In this document: one piece after another, positions 27,221 to 35,675 of the stretch
How positions within the stretch are numbered: position 1 is the stretch's first letter
How the letters are laid out: every line of letters begins with the position of its first letter
Origin: Candidatus Coatesiibacteriota bacterium
GTDB taxonomy: Bacteria; RBG-13-66-14; B26-G2; WVWN01; G020348885
Length of the DNA stretch: 37,633 nucleotides
Direction: 5' to 3'
Assembly: GCA_020348885.1 (NCBI GenBank)
Contig: CP070755.1
Coordinates: 2,551,896-2,589,528, forward strand
Program-made: the position numbers and the translations under genes
The notes under the pieces: generated by a model
Told to the model about the DNA's origin: nothing
Seen by the model: the letters and a program-made list of their open reading frames with translations, nothing else
Databases searched by the model: none

Positions 27221-30200
27221 ATGCGTCTTGCTCGCGTAGAGATGTTCGGGTTCAAGTCTTTCCCCAAGCGTACGGTTTTCGAATTCCCCGAAGGGATAAC
27301 GGCCATAGTGGGGCCGAACGGCTGCGGGAAGTCGAACGTCGTGGATGCCGTCCGCTGGGCTCTGGGCGAACAATCGACCAAATCGCTGCGCGGCCGGACG
27401 ACGGGCGACATGATATTCACCGGCGCTTCCGATATGCCGCCGATGTCGATGGCCGAGGTATCCCTCTATTTCGATAACGTCCGCGACGTTTTGCCGGTGG
27501 ACGACGCCGAACTGTTGGTTACGCGGCGGGCGTTCCGGTCCGGCGAAAACCAGTACCTGATAAACGGCCGGCCGGTCCGCCTGAAAGACCTTCTGGACTT
27601 ATTTTCGGACACGGGGCTCGGGAAAGCGTCATACACGTTGGTGGAGCAGGGGCTGGTCGACCGATTAGTAAACGCCAAGCCGGAGGAGCGGCGGGCCGTC
27701 TTCGAGGAGGCGGCCGGCGTACGCCGGTATCGTACCAAACGCGAAGAAGCGATGCGCAAGCTCGACGATGTCCGCTCGAATATGGAGCGGCTTGAGGACT
27801 TACTCGACGAGTACCGGCGCCAGGCTCGCTCTTTGAAGCGTCAAGCGAACGCGGCGCGGCGCTACGCCGGATACCGGGACAGGGTGAAAAAGCTCGACAT
27901 CGGTTTGGCGAAACTGCGTTGGGACGAGCTTGACCGCGACCGTAAGAGTTTATTGAACACGCTGGAAGAGACGAAAGCGGCCGCGAAGGAAGCCGACCAT
28001 CGCTATAAAGAAGCGGCCGCAGCGCTCAGCGCGGCTCGGGCGGACCTCGAAACCGCCGAGATATCGCGGCAGGAAATCGATGAGTCAAAGCTGGCGGCTT
28101 TCAAAGAACTGTCGGAGGCCGAAAACGAACTCGGGCTTCTCCGCGAAAAAGCCGGAACCGCGTCCGAAGAGGTCGCGCGTCTGGAGCGGGCGGCGGAGGA
28201 GACCGGGCGCCGCATCGAGTTGAACGGCGTTGAGTTAGTGGTCGCCCGGAAACGCGCCGAAACGGCCGGTGAAGAAAGCGGCAAAATCGAGTCCGAAATA
28301 GAAAGCGTAAAAGACCGCGTAAACGCCCTTATCAAGGAACTCGCCTCCGCGGAAACCGGCCTGGCGGCAGCGAGAGAGGAAGCGACGGACAAGCTCGAGT
28401 CCCTAACCGCGCTTAGGAACCGGTTAGCGGTCGCCGGGGGCCGGCGGGATTCTCTCGAACGCGAACTCAAACGACTTGAACACGAACGGGGTAAAACCGC
28501 GGAACTGTTCGACGAGATAGAAAAGGGCCGGGGCGCTCTCGCCGAGGAGACCGAAAGGTTAAGACACCGACGGGCCGAAGTGAGCGCCGAACTGAAATCT
28601 ATTGACGAGGCGATAATCGGGTTGACCGACGGCGTCGAAAAAGCCGAAAAGGAACGGCGCGAAAAATACAAAGAGTTGGAGTCGACCCGTTCCCGCCTGG
28701 CTTCGTTGGAAGAACTGATACGGAGTTTTGAAAGCTATGATGCCGGCGCCGCCGCCCTGATGAAAGGCGACACTCCGGCATCCGTATCGGGGGTATTGGC
28801 CGACATTATCGAAGTGGAAACGGGTTACGAAAAAGCCGTCGAGAGCGCATTGGGCGCGGCGGCCGGCGCGCTCCTGGCCGACGGGTTCGCAGGCGCCGGA
28901 GAATGCGCCCGCAGACTCGCCGAGAACGACCTGGGCCGCGCAGCGTTCCTCGTCCCGGTTGTGGAAGGCGGGCGGCGCCGCGAACTGCCGGACGACGGTA
29001 TATTTATCGGACGCGTCGGCGATTTCGCGAAGGCGTCTGGTCGCCACGGTTTGGTCGTAACAGGGTTATTGAACGACGTCGGTATAGTAAAAGACCTGCG
29101 GGATTTGGTGGTCGCGGCGGAGAAATATACGGGATTACCCGTCGTAACGATATCCGGCGATTATTGGGACGGGCGTGCCCTTTTGACCGCCGGTTCGGTA
29201 AAGGAGGTCGCATCGTCCATACTCGGTAGGAAAGCCGAGTGCTCCAGGTTGGCGGAGTTAACGAGGAAAGCGGAATCGGAGCTTAAAGAATCCGAGGAGC
29301 GTATAGCCGGGCTTCGGAAAGAGTTGGACGCTGCTCGCGCGCGTCGTACGAAGCTGGAGCGGGCCGGCGGCGAAATAGAAGCGTCTCTGGCGGCGGCGGC
29401 CGAAAACGCGGTGAAAGATGCGGAAAGGGCCGAGCGCGCGCGGGCGGAAACCGAGGTCGCGAATTCCGAATATAGACGCACGTCCGCCGAAGCCGAGGCC
29501 GAAAAGAAGACGGTCTCCGAAATCGAGGAACAGGTCGCCGCGGCCCAGGCCCGGCTCGACGCGGCAAGGGAGATGTTGGCGGCGGCCGAAACGGTGGCCG
29601 AGAAAACCCGCGCGGCCGTGGACGAAGCGAAAGAGCAAACCGCCGCGATGCGTGAACGAAGTGCCGAAATCACCGCCGAACTCAAAGCGGCCCGCGAAGA
29701 AGAAAAACGACTGAAGGGCCAGATCGCGAGCGACGCCGAAGAATTTAAGAAACTTACCGATGAACTTGAAGCTAAAAAGCAATCACGCGTCGAAATAGAG
29801 GCCCGGGTTAAAGATGCGGCGGAGGAAACGCGAGCGCGCCGGGAAAGGCACGAAGGAATAGAGGGGAGAGCCCGCGACCGGAAGCTGATAGTCGACGAGG
29901 CGAAAGCGAAGGTGCGGGACGCCGAAGCGGTCGAGAAGGAAGCGACTTCGGCGTCGGCAGCCGTACGTGAACGTACGTCCGAATTGGAGATCGAGCTTAC
30001 GAAACTCGCCGGCGAAATGTCAACGGTGAACCAGAGCGTCTCGGCGCAGTACGAGCTGAGCTTGGAAAATATATCGCCGGAGGAATACGAGCTGGACGTG
30101 GACCCGGAGACCGCCGTTACCGAGCGGGATGAACTGGAACGGAAACTTGCGCGGATGGGCGAGGTCAACTTCCGGGCGGCCAGGGAGTACGAAACGACCA

Positions 30201-30781
30201 CAGCACGTGTCGAACTGTTGGAAGAACAGATGGAAGACCTGACGGAAGCCGAGAAGAACCTACTCGAGAGTATAGACGAGATAGACGCGAAGAGCCGCAA
30301 GCGTTTTGTGGAGGTCTTCGGGCGGGTACAGGATTCCTTCCGGGAGATTTTCGCCGACGTCTTCGAAGGCGGTCAGGCGGACCTGCGCCTGGAAGGAGAC
30401 AAAGACCCGCTGGAGGCCGGCGTACTCATCTACGCGGAACCGCCGGGCAAGCGGATGCGTTTACTCAGCCTCCTAAGCGGCGGGGAGAAGGCGATGACCG
30501 GCATCGCGTTACTCTTCGCCTTGCTGGAAGCGCGGCCGGCTCCCTTTGTGATACTGGACGAAGCCGACGCGCCCCTGGACGACGCGAATATCGAGCGATA
30601 CCTGAAGCTTATCGATCGCAACCTCGAGCGTTGCCAGTTCGTGTTGATGACTCACGTGAAGCGTACGATGACCGCCGCCGACACGATATACGGCGTTACG
30701 ATGGAACGCAAAGGTGTCTCCAAAGTCGTATCGCTGAAGCTGGACGAAGTTACCGAGGAGTACGTCGGCGAACCGGTTTAA
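27221..30781 (+). CDS. smc: Chromosome segregation protein SMC
   Basis: SMC dimers with kleisin ScpA and ScpB compact and segregate chromosomes by loop extrusion. The N-terminal head has Walker A GPNGCGKSNVVDAVRWALGEQS. Long coiled coils (about 170-500 and 660-1000) flank a hinge at about 510-650 (SVSGVLADIIEVETGYEKAV). The C-terminal head has the signature LLSGGEKAMTG and Walker B PFVILDEADAPLDD. The 1186 residues are full length. GGAGG is 6 nt before ATG. The coiled-coil part is rich in Ala, Glu, Lys and Arg, which creates long false antisense frames. scpA and scpB are not in the window. Confidence 0.97.
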   Translation: MRLARVEMFGFKSFPKRTVFEFPEGITAIVGPNGCGKSNVVDAVRWALGEQSTKSLRGRTTGDMIFTGASDMPPMSMAEVSLYFDNVRDVLPVDDAELLVTRRAFRSGENQYLINGRPVRLKDLLDLFSDTGLGKASYTLVEQGLVDRLVNAKPEERRAVFEEAAGVRRYRTKREEAMRKLDDVRSNMERLEDLLDEYRRQARSLKRQANAARRYAGYRDRVKKLDIGLAKLRWDELDRDRKSLLNTLEETKAAAKEADHRYKEAAAALSAARADLETAEISRQEIDESKLAAFKELSEAENELGLLREKAGTASEEVARLERAAEETGRRIELNGVELVVARKRAETAGEESGKIESEIESVKDRVNALIKELASAETGLAAAREEATDKLESLTALRNRLAVAGGRRDSLERELKRLEHERGKTAELFDEIEKGRGALAEETERLRHRRAEVSAELKSIDEAIIGLTDGVEKAEKERREKYKELESTRSRLASLEELIRSFESYDAGAAALMKGDTPASVSGVLADIIEVETGYEKAVESALGAAAGALLADGFAGAGECARRLAENDLGRAAFLVPVVEGGRRRELPDDGIFIGRVGDFAKASGRHGLVVTGLLNDVGIVKDLRDLVVAAEKYTGLPVVTISGDYWDGRALLTAGSVKEVASSILGRKAECSRLAELTRKAESELKESEERIAGLRKELDAARARRTKLERAGGEIEASLAAAAENAVKDAERAERARAETEVANSEYRRTSAEAEAEKKTVSEIEEQVAAAQARLDAAREMLAAAETVAEKTRAAVDEAKEQTAAMRERSAEITAELKAAREEEKRLKGQIASDAEEFKKLTDELEAKKQSRVEIEARVKDAAEETRARRERHEGIEGRARDRKLIVDEAKAKVRDAEAVEKEATSASAAVRERTSELEIELTKLAGEMSTVNQSVSAQYELSLENISPEEYELDVDPETAVTERDELERKLARMGEVNFRAAREYETTTARVELLEEQMEDLTEAEKNLLESIDEIDAKSRKRFVEVFGRVQDSFREIFADVFEGGQADLRLEGDKDPLEAGVLIYAEPPGKRMRLLSLLSGGEKAMTGIALLFALLEARPAPFVILDEADAPLDDANIERYLKLIDRNLERCQFVLMTHVKRTMTAADTIYGVTMERKGVSKVVSLKLDEVTEEYVGEPV

Positions 30782-30830
30782 TGAGTCGTTCGTTAAACCT
30801 CCCTAATCGACAACCACCCCCCCATATCGA

Positions 30831-30856
30831 AACCCCCTCCGCGGAGGGGGTTTTGT
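30831..30856. terminator. Terminator between convergent smc and the DUF362 gene
   Basis: AACCCCCT (30831-30838) pairs with AGGGGGTT (30845-30852) around CCGCGG, with TTTTG following on the plus strand. The near-perfect palindrome could also act on the minus strand. Confidence 0.82.
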
Positions 30857-30887
30857 TGTGTATCGTATAATACAGAATCAAAACCTT

Positions 30888-32003
30888 TTAGGATAACCCG
30901 TCCCTGATATACGCCCCCCGGCGAACCGCTAACTTGAAACGCCCCCGTAGCTTTATGGCGGCTTCGGGGCAGACTTCCCGGCAGCAGTAACAGCGGATGC
31001 ATAGGTCGTAGTTCACCGAAGGGAAACCGTCGAGCGCGTCGACGGGGCATACTTCGACACACTGGTCGCATTCGACGCAAATGCCCTCGTCTATATATGG
31101 TTTGGGGACGACCTGCGGAAAGACTAGCTTGTTCGTAAGCCAGTAGATAATCCTGTTTCGCATAAACGTGCTCGGCGGACGGAAATCGGGAACGGGTTCC
31201 GCCGGGCCGTCTACATCTATATCGGCGTCGCCCGGGCAAAGCCCCAACTCTCTCGATATCCGAACCGTCGGGACGAACCGGCCGTCCATTCCCATAAGCC
31301 GCGCGACGACCGAGTCCAGCGCCGCGCCGTTAACCGACGCGAGCATCAGTCCCACGTCCCGCAGGTCTTTACTTGACGGGCCGTCGCCTTCCATCCCGAC
31401 GACCGCGTCCATGATGTTTATCTCCGGCGGACGGAGGCGGTATATCTCCAAGCATGCGGCGCCGAAGTGGTGGGGCGCCGGCGCAGCGGCGTGCAGCCGC
31501 GCCTTTGCCCCGCCGACGACGTACCCGTATGCGTTCTTAACGGCGCCGGTTATCCTGGTTTGACTGTGAGTCTTGAACTTCGGAAGATTGACTACAACGT
31601 CCGCGTCAATAACTTCCCGGGCTACCGGTATCTCGAACCCCGGGACGACCTCCATCGCAACGACCTCGGTCTCTTCGGCGAGATTGACGAACCGCTCGTT
31701 GACCGCGTCGTAGATACCGGCCGCCCGCAGGGTTTTTTCGCTGGCGCCGTAGCCGGTGGTACCCGGGTTGTCGCCCACGACGACCCGGTCTGCGCCCAGT
31801 TCCTCCAGGGCCAGGCAAACTTCCCGTACCACTTCCGGCCGCGTACACACGTGCCGGTCCGGTGGGAACGGCCCAAGGACGTTGGGTTTAATCAGAATCC
31901 TCTTGCCGTGTATGTCCGCGCCGAGTTTTTCCAATAGCGAGCGGACGTTCGCGCCCACGATTTCATAATCGCGGCACTTTTCGATGAATACCCGTGTTTT
32001 CAT
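30888..32003 (-). CDS. DUF362 protein with C-terminal two-[4Fe-4S] ferredoxin domain
   Basis: Residues 1-290 are a DUF362 domain: ILIKPNVLG, CTRPEVVREVCLAL, GDNPGTTGYGA, VVNLPKFKTHSQTRITGAVKNAYG and the INIMDAVVGMEGDGP block. The last 80 residues carry two four-Cys motifs (CVECDQCVEVCP and CIRCYCCREVCP) for two [4Fe-4S] clusters. DUF362 proteins are common in anaerobes, where they are presumed redox proteins; their reaction is unknown. I prefer ATG 32003; a TTG at 32030 extends the frame by nine residues but has no ribosome binding site. It is the last gene of the aspS-porX-tilS-hpt string, 72 nt after hpt. Confidence 0.88.
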   Translation of the reverse strand: MKTRVFIEKCRDYEIVGANVRSLLEKLGADIHGKRILIKPNVLGPFPPDRHVCTRPEVVREVCLALEELGADRVVVGDNPGTTGYGASEKTLRAAGIYDAVNERFVNLAEETEVVAMEVVPGFEIPVAREVIDADVVVNLPKFKTHSQTRITGAVKNAYGYVVGGAKARLHAAAPAPHHFGAACLEIYRLRPPEINIMDAVVGMEGDGPSSKDLRDVGLMLASVNGAALDSVVARLMGMDGRFVPTVRISRELGLCPGDADIDVDGPAEPVPDFRPPSTFMRNRIIYWLTNKLVFPQVVPKPYIDEGICVECDQCVEVCPVDALDGFPSVNYDLCIRCYCCREVCPEAAIKLRGRFKLAVRRGAYIRDGLS

Positions 32004-32075
32004 GACCGGCCGCCTGTATATAAACGTCAAGATTCCGACTGAACCTTGAGCGTTCTAAACCTTCAATCCAGGGCG

Positions 32076-32621
32076 TTAACTCGCACTTGTAAGCGACACG
32101 ATATCGGGGAGGTTCCGGTATTTACCGCCGTAGTCAAGCCCGTAACCGACGGCGAACACATCATCTATTTCGAATCCGACGTACGAAAGGGGGACGTCAA
32201 CGCGCTGGCGGGCCGGTTTATATAACAGGGTGCATACTTCGACCGACGCCGGCTCCTGGATGTTTATATGGTCGATTAAAAACCTGGTGGTCAAACCGGT
32301 GTCGACGATGTCTTCTATTATAAGGATGTCGCGACCTTTTATTTTAATTTCGACATCTTGCTCCAGTACTATTTCGCCGCTCCTCTTGGTGTCGACCATG
32401 TAACTGGCTAATTCAACGAAGTCTATTTCCACCGGGACGTTTATCTTCCTCACCAGATCCGCGGTGAATATAAAAGCCCCTTTGAGGACGCCTATCGCGA
32501 CGAGCCCTTTACCCGCGTACGCGATGTCGATGAACCGCCCGAGTTCGCCCACCCGGTCCGCAATAGCCTTCGCGTCGAATAGTACGCAGTCTATTTCATC
32601 GGGGAGTTTCACGTTGACCAC
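32076..32621 (-). CDS. hpt: Hypoxanthine phosphoribosyltransferase
   Basis: This purine-salvage enzyme makes IMP/GMP from hypoxanthine/guanine and PRPP. The PRPP-binding motif is LIIEDIVDTGLT. VLKGAFIFTADL (pyrophosphate loop) and VGYGLDYGGKYRNLPDI near the C-terminus complete the family pattern at 181 residues. The start GTG 32621 has a poor ribosome binding site, and GTG 32612 is an alternative. The gene lies 36 nt after tilS; the tilS-hpt pair is a common bacterial arrangement. Confidence 0.94.
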   Translation of the reverse strand: MVNVKLPDEIDCVLFDAKAIADRVGELGRFIDIAYAGKGLVAIGVLKGAFIFTADLVRKINVPVEIDFVELASYMVDTKRSGEIVLEQDVEIKIKGRDILIIEDIVDTGLTTRFLIDHINIQEPASVEVCTLLYKPARQRVDVPLSYVGFEIDDVFAVGYGLDYGGKYRNLPDIVSLTSAS

Positions 32622-32657
32622 CGTCCATAAATAATGTAGATATCGGGTATAGTATCG

Positions 32658-34049
32658 CTATCCCGTGTGCGTGTCAAAAGGATTCGCGCCGGAGCAGGTT
32701 ATTATTATAGTAACAGTCGGCCGACTTCCTCGCGGCGCCGCGTCCTCCGATACCATTAGCCTAGGCACCGAGAGTACGCGTTTTTCGGACGCGATTACGG
32801 GGTATAAAACGCGCGCGTCTCGCTGGATTTTCGCGTCGACGAAGACGTCTTGGAGTTTACGAGTACCGCCCAACCCCGCCGGTCGTATCCGGTCGCCGGG
32901 CTTTCGAGACCTCACGACGAGGCGCCCACCGACGGCTTCTTCGTCAAGGGTTACGGCGTAATCGGTCTGTGTCGTTACGTTATTCACGCCGACCTTAATC
33001 GTATAGCCGACGCCCGGGACGGACGCTTTTCCCGGAACCGGAACGACGACCCGCCAACTCGTTACTTCGGGGCAGGGCGCGGGCCGAAAGACAGTCGCGC
33101 CGCCTGACCTTTCGGCGCTGCAGCCGCCGGGTAGATTCGCGGTGGAGCCGTCGGCGAGGGTCAATACCGATTCTATATGAGCCCGTTCCAGAGTCCGGCG
33201 TCGTTTCCCTAATCGCTCGTATGCTAGTTGGACGAGTCGGGCGGCCACGGCGGGTGTTATTTCGTTCCGAAACGCGTCTTTTAATACGGCTGTTTTATCG
33301 TTTTCCGAAAGATACTCCGAAGACGCTTCGCGGGCGAGTTCAGAGAGGGCGTCGTCTTCCCGGGCGAACGCGTCGGCGGCTTCGGCCATCTTCCGTACGG
33401 CGCCGGGGAAGTTGCTTTCGACCACGGGGAAAATCTCTTGCCTGATGAGGTTACGAGTATAAATTATATCTTCGTTCGTGGGGTCTTCGAGATAAGCCTG
33501 GTCTATTTCGTTCAAGTATTCGATTATCTCTCGCTTCGTTGTCCAAAGCAACGGCCGGACGAAACCGGCGTCGTCCCTCCAACGCATCGCGCCTAGGCCA
33601 CGACTCCCGGCGCCCCGCACGAGGTTCATGAAGAAAGTCTCGGCGCGGTCGGTCATCTGGTGGCCGAGAGCGACGGCGTCGGCGCCCGCCCGCGCCTTAA
33701 CGCGGAGCAAGAAGTCTCTTCGCGCGTTCCGGGCGGCATCTTCCGGCGAACGGCGAAAACACGTTTGCAACGCCGGAACATCGGCGGAGCCGCTGTGGAA
33801 TCCCAAATCCAACGACGCGGCCAGTTCGCGCACCCAATCCGCTTCGGTACCGCTCTCGGGCCGCATCCGATGGTCGAAGTGAGCCACGGTTATTTCGTTT
33901 ATACCCGTTTCCTCGACCGTAGCGGCGAGGGAGCGAACCAACGCGACCGAGTCCGGCCCGCCGGAAACGGCGCATACGACGCGAGCGCCGGCGTCTATCA
34001 AACGCCGGCTCTTAACTTCTTCGACGACTCGTTCCTCAAAGGGGTTCAT
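32658..34049 (-). CDS. tilS: tRNA(Ile)-lysidine synthase TilS
   Basis: TilS converts C34 of the CAU-anticodon tRNA-Ile to lysidine, so that it reads AUA as isoleucine. The N-terminal PP-loop AVSGGPDSVAL, the HFDHRMRPES segment and ALGHQMTDRAETFFMNLVRGAG are canonical. The C-terminal substrate domain includes VVRSRKPGDRIRPAGLGGTRKLQDVF. At 463 residues it is full length. Demand for this enzyme should be high here since ATA codons are common. The ATG overlaps the stop of the upstream gene by 4 nt (ATGA), so translation is coupled. Confidence 0.95.
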   Translation of the reverse strand: MNPFEERVVEEVKSRRLIDAGARVVCAVSGGPDSVALVRSLAATVEETGINEITVAHFDHRMRPESGTEADWVRELAASLDLGFHSGSADVPALQTCFRRSPEDAARNARRDFLLRVKARAGADAVALGHQMTDRAETFFMNLVRGAGSRGLGAMRWRDDAGFVRPLLWTTKREIIEYLNEIDQAYLEDPTNEDIIYTRNLIRQEIFPVVESNFPGAVRKMAEAADAFAREDDALSELAREASSEYLSENDKTAVLKDAFRNEITPAVAARLVQLAYERLGKRRRTLERAHIESVLTLADGSTANLPGGCSAERSGGATVFRPAPCPEVTSWRVVVPVPGKASVPGVGYTIKVGVNNVTTQTDYAVTLDEEAVGGRLVVRSRKPGDRIRPAGLGGTRKLQDVFVDAKIQRDARVLYPVIASEKRVLSVPRLMVSEDAAPRGSRPTVTIIITCSGANPFDTHTG

Positions 34050-35614
34050 TTGGGGTAGAGAACGGCGGCCGGTAGTATGTTCTCGGCCATGGAGACGCCC
34101 CCGTGGAAGAAACCGCCGCTGAATTTCTTGTGGTATTTATGGATATAATGGCTGAATACGAGGTGGCGGTCGGCAAGTGCCAGCAGATACGTCTTCGCTA
34201 GAAAATCCTCGGGAAGGCCGAACTCCTCGGGTCGCTTGACGAGGAACGCGCCTTCGCCGTCGACCCGCATGTCTCTTCCTATCCATAGCCGGGGCGTTTT
34301 AGAGGCTTCTTTGTCCGCATATACGATGGTCGGCGACGAGGTAATCTGCGAACCGTGGTCTGTGGTTATAACGACTATCGCTTCTTTATCTTTCGCGAGA
34401 GTCGTGAGTAGCCGCTCCACCGGCGACGCCAGGAACCAACTTACCGCGAGACGCCGCAGCCCATCCGCCGTGGGCGCGAGAACGTCGAGCGCGCCGTGGC
34501 GCCCGCTTTCGTGTGTGATAGTATCAACGAAGTTGAAGATGAAGACGTTGAGCGAGCGCCGGGGCAGCGATGTTATAACCTTGTCGGCCTTTTGCTCGCT
34601 CTCGCGACTCGTGAACTTGTAGTACCGGGCTTGTTTCCCGCCGGGAAGGTGCCGCGCCAGGTTGTCGTTCAAGAACTCTTCCTCGTATTTGTTCAGTGAA
34701 TCGGACGTGTCGTCGGCCTCCTGGAACTTACCGGCGTATTTAGCCGCTATTTCCACGGGCGTAAACCCGGCGAAGATAGCGTTCCTCGCATAACACGTCG
34801 TCGAAGGTAATTGTGAACAATACGAGTTTCTTTCGATTCGGAATAGGGAGCTCAGCTTTTCTTCCAACGCGAGCCACTGGTCGAAACGAAGGCAGTCAAT
34901 TACGATAAGATAGACCGGACGCTTGTCGTTCATCAACGGGAAAACCAGTTTTTCCAATAAGTTATGGCTCAGTATAGGGGCGTCCGGGCCGTCCGCGGCA
35001 AGCCAGACGGGGAAACTGGTCGCCAACCACGCGCTGAATACCCGGTCGGCTTCCCGGTATAGATCTGATTGCAGCTCTTTCAAATCGTTTACGTTCAGCG
35101 CGTCGATTTCCCGATTGGCGATACACATTTCTATGTAGAAGTCCGCCCATTCGGCGAAAGTCATTTCGCTGGAGTATAAAGCTTGCTGCGCCCGGTTGTA
35201 GTACGCCCCGAACTCAGCGACGAAACGGTCACGGCGCAAGCTTTCTAGTTCGAGTAATTTCTTAAGCGACGATAGTATCTGGTGCGGGTTAACCGGCTTC
35301 ACGATGAAATCGGCTATGTCGCCCCAGTAAGCCTCGTCCATCAGCGATTCTTCGGTGGATTTGGTAACCATTATCACGGGTATCGCCTGGTCGACTTCCT
35401 TAATCGCCTGCAATGTGGAAAGCCCGTCCATACCGGGCATTATCTCGTCCAGCAGGACGGCGGAAAAAGACCGCTCCGAAACAAGCGCCACCGCGTCCTG
35501 CCCGGCGACCGCCGTCGTGACTTCGTAGCCCTTTTCCTCCAGGAACTGGACGTGGGATTTCAGTAAATCGATTTCATCGTCCACCCAGAGTATATTGGGA
35601 TTGTTCCCCGCCAT
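34046..35614 (-). CDS. porX: PorX-type response regulator: receiver domain plus PglZ phosphodiesterase/phosphatase domain
   Basis: Residues 1-120 are a receiver domain: acidic Asp12/Asp13, phosphoacceptor Asp56 in VLLDEIMPGMDG, and Lys106 in IVKPVNP. After a helical linker (about 125-200), residues 230-520 form a PglZ/alkaline phosphatase-superfamily domain with metal ligands Asp240 (VIDCLRFDQW), Thr272 region (LPSTTCYARN), Asp364/His368 (NFVDTITHES) and Asp419/His420 (TTDHGSQ). The 522-residue length and order are those of PorX, which in Bacteroidetes works with PorY to control type IX secretion. No porY, sigP or T9SS gene is in the window, so the role here is open. GGGG precedes ATG at good spacing. 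It sits between aspS and tilS. Confidence 0.88.
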   Translation of the reverse strand: MAGNNPNILWVDDEIDLLKSHVQFLEEKGYEVTTAVAGQDAVALVSERSFSAVLLDEIMPGMDGLSTLQAIKEVDQAIPVIMVTKSTEESLMDEAYWGDIADFIVKPVNPHQILSSLKKLLELESLRRDRFVAEFGAYYNRAQQALYSSEMTFAEWADFYIEMCIANREIDALNVNDLKELQSDLYREADRVFSAWLATSFPVWLAADGPDAPILSHNLLEKLVFPLMNDKRPVYLIVIDCLRFDQWLALEEKLSSLFRIERNSYCSQLPSTTCYARNAIFAGFTPVEIAAKYAGKFQEADDTSDSLNKYEEEFLNDNLARHLPGGKQARYYKFTSRESEQKADKVITSLPRRSLNVFIFNFVDTITHESGRHGALDVLAPTADGLRRLAVSWFLASPVERLLTTLAKDKEAIVVITTDHGSQITSSPTIVYADKEASKTPRLWIGRDMRVDGEGAFLVKRPEEFGLPEDFLAKTYLLALADRHLVFSHYIHKYHKKFSGGFFHGGVSMAENILPAAVLYPK

Positions 35615-35675
35615 AGAAGCTACCCCCGCTTACGTTAGGCGTAACGAAACGTTAGTGGGTTTAATACGCGACGCG

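Noticed and set aside
29161-30300. Long minus-strand open frame (379 codons) opposite smc
   Set aside because: It is a Ser/Ala/Arg-rich shadow of the Glu/Lys/Ala-rich SMC coiled coil, with no motif or ribosome binding site.
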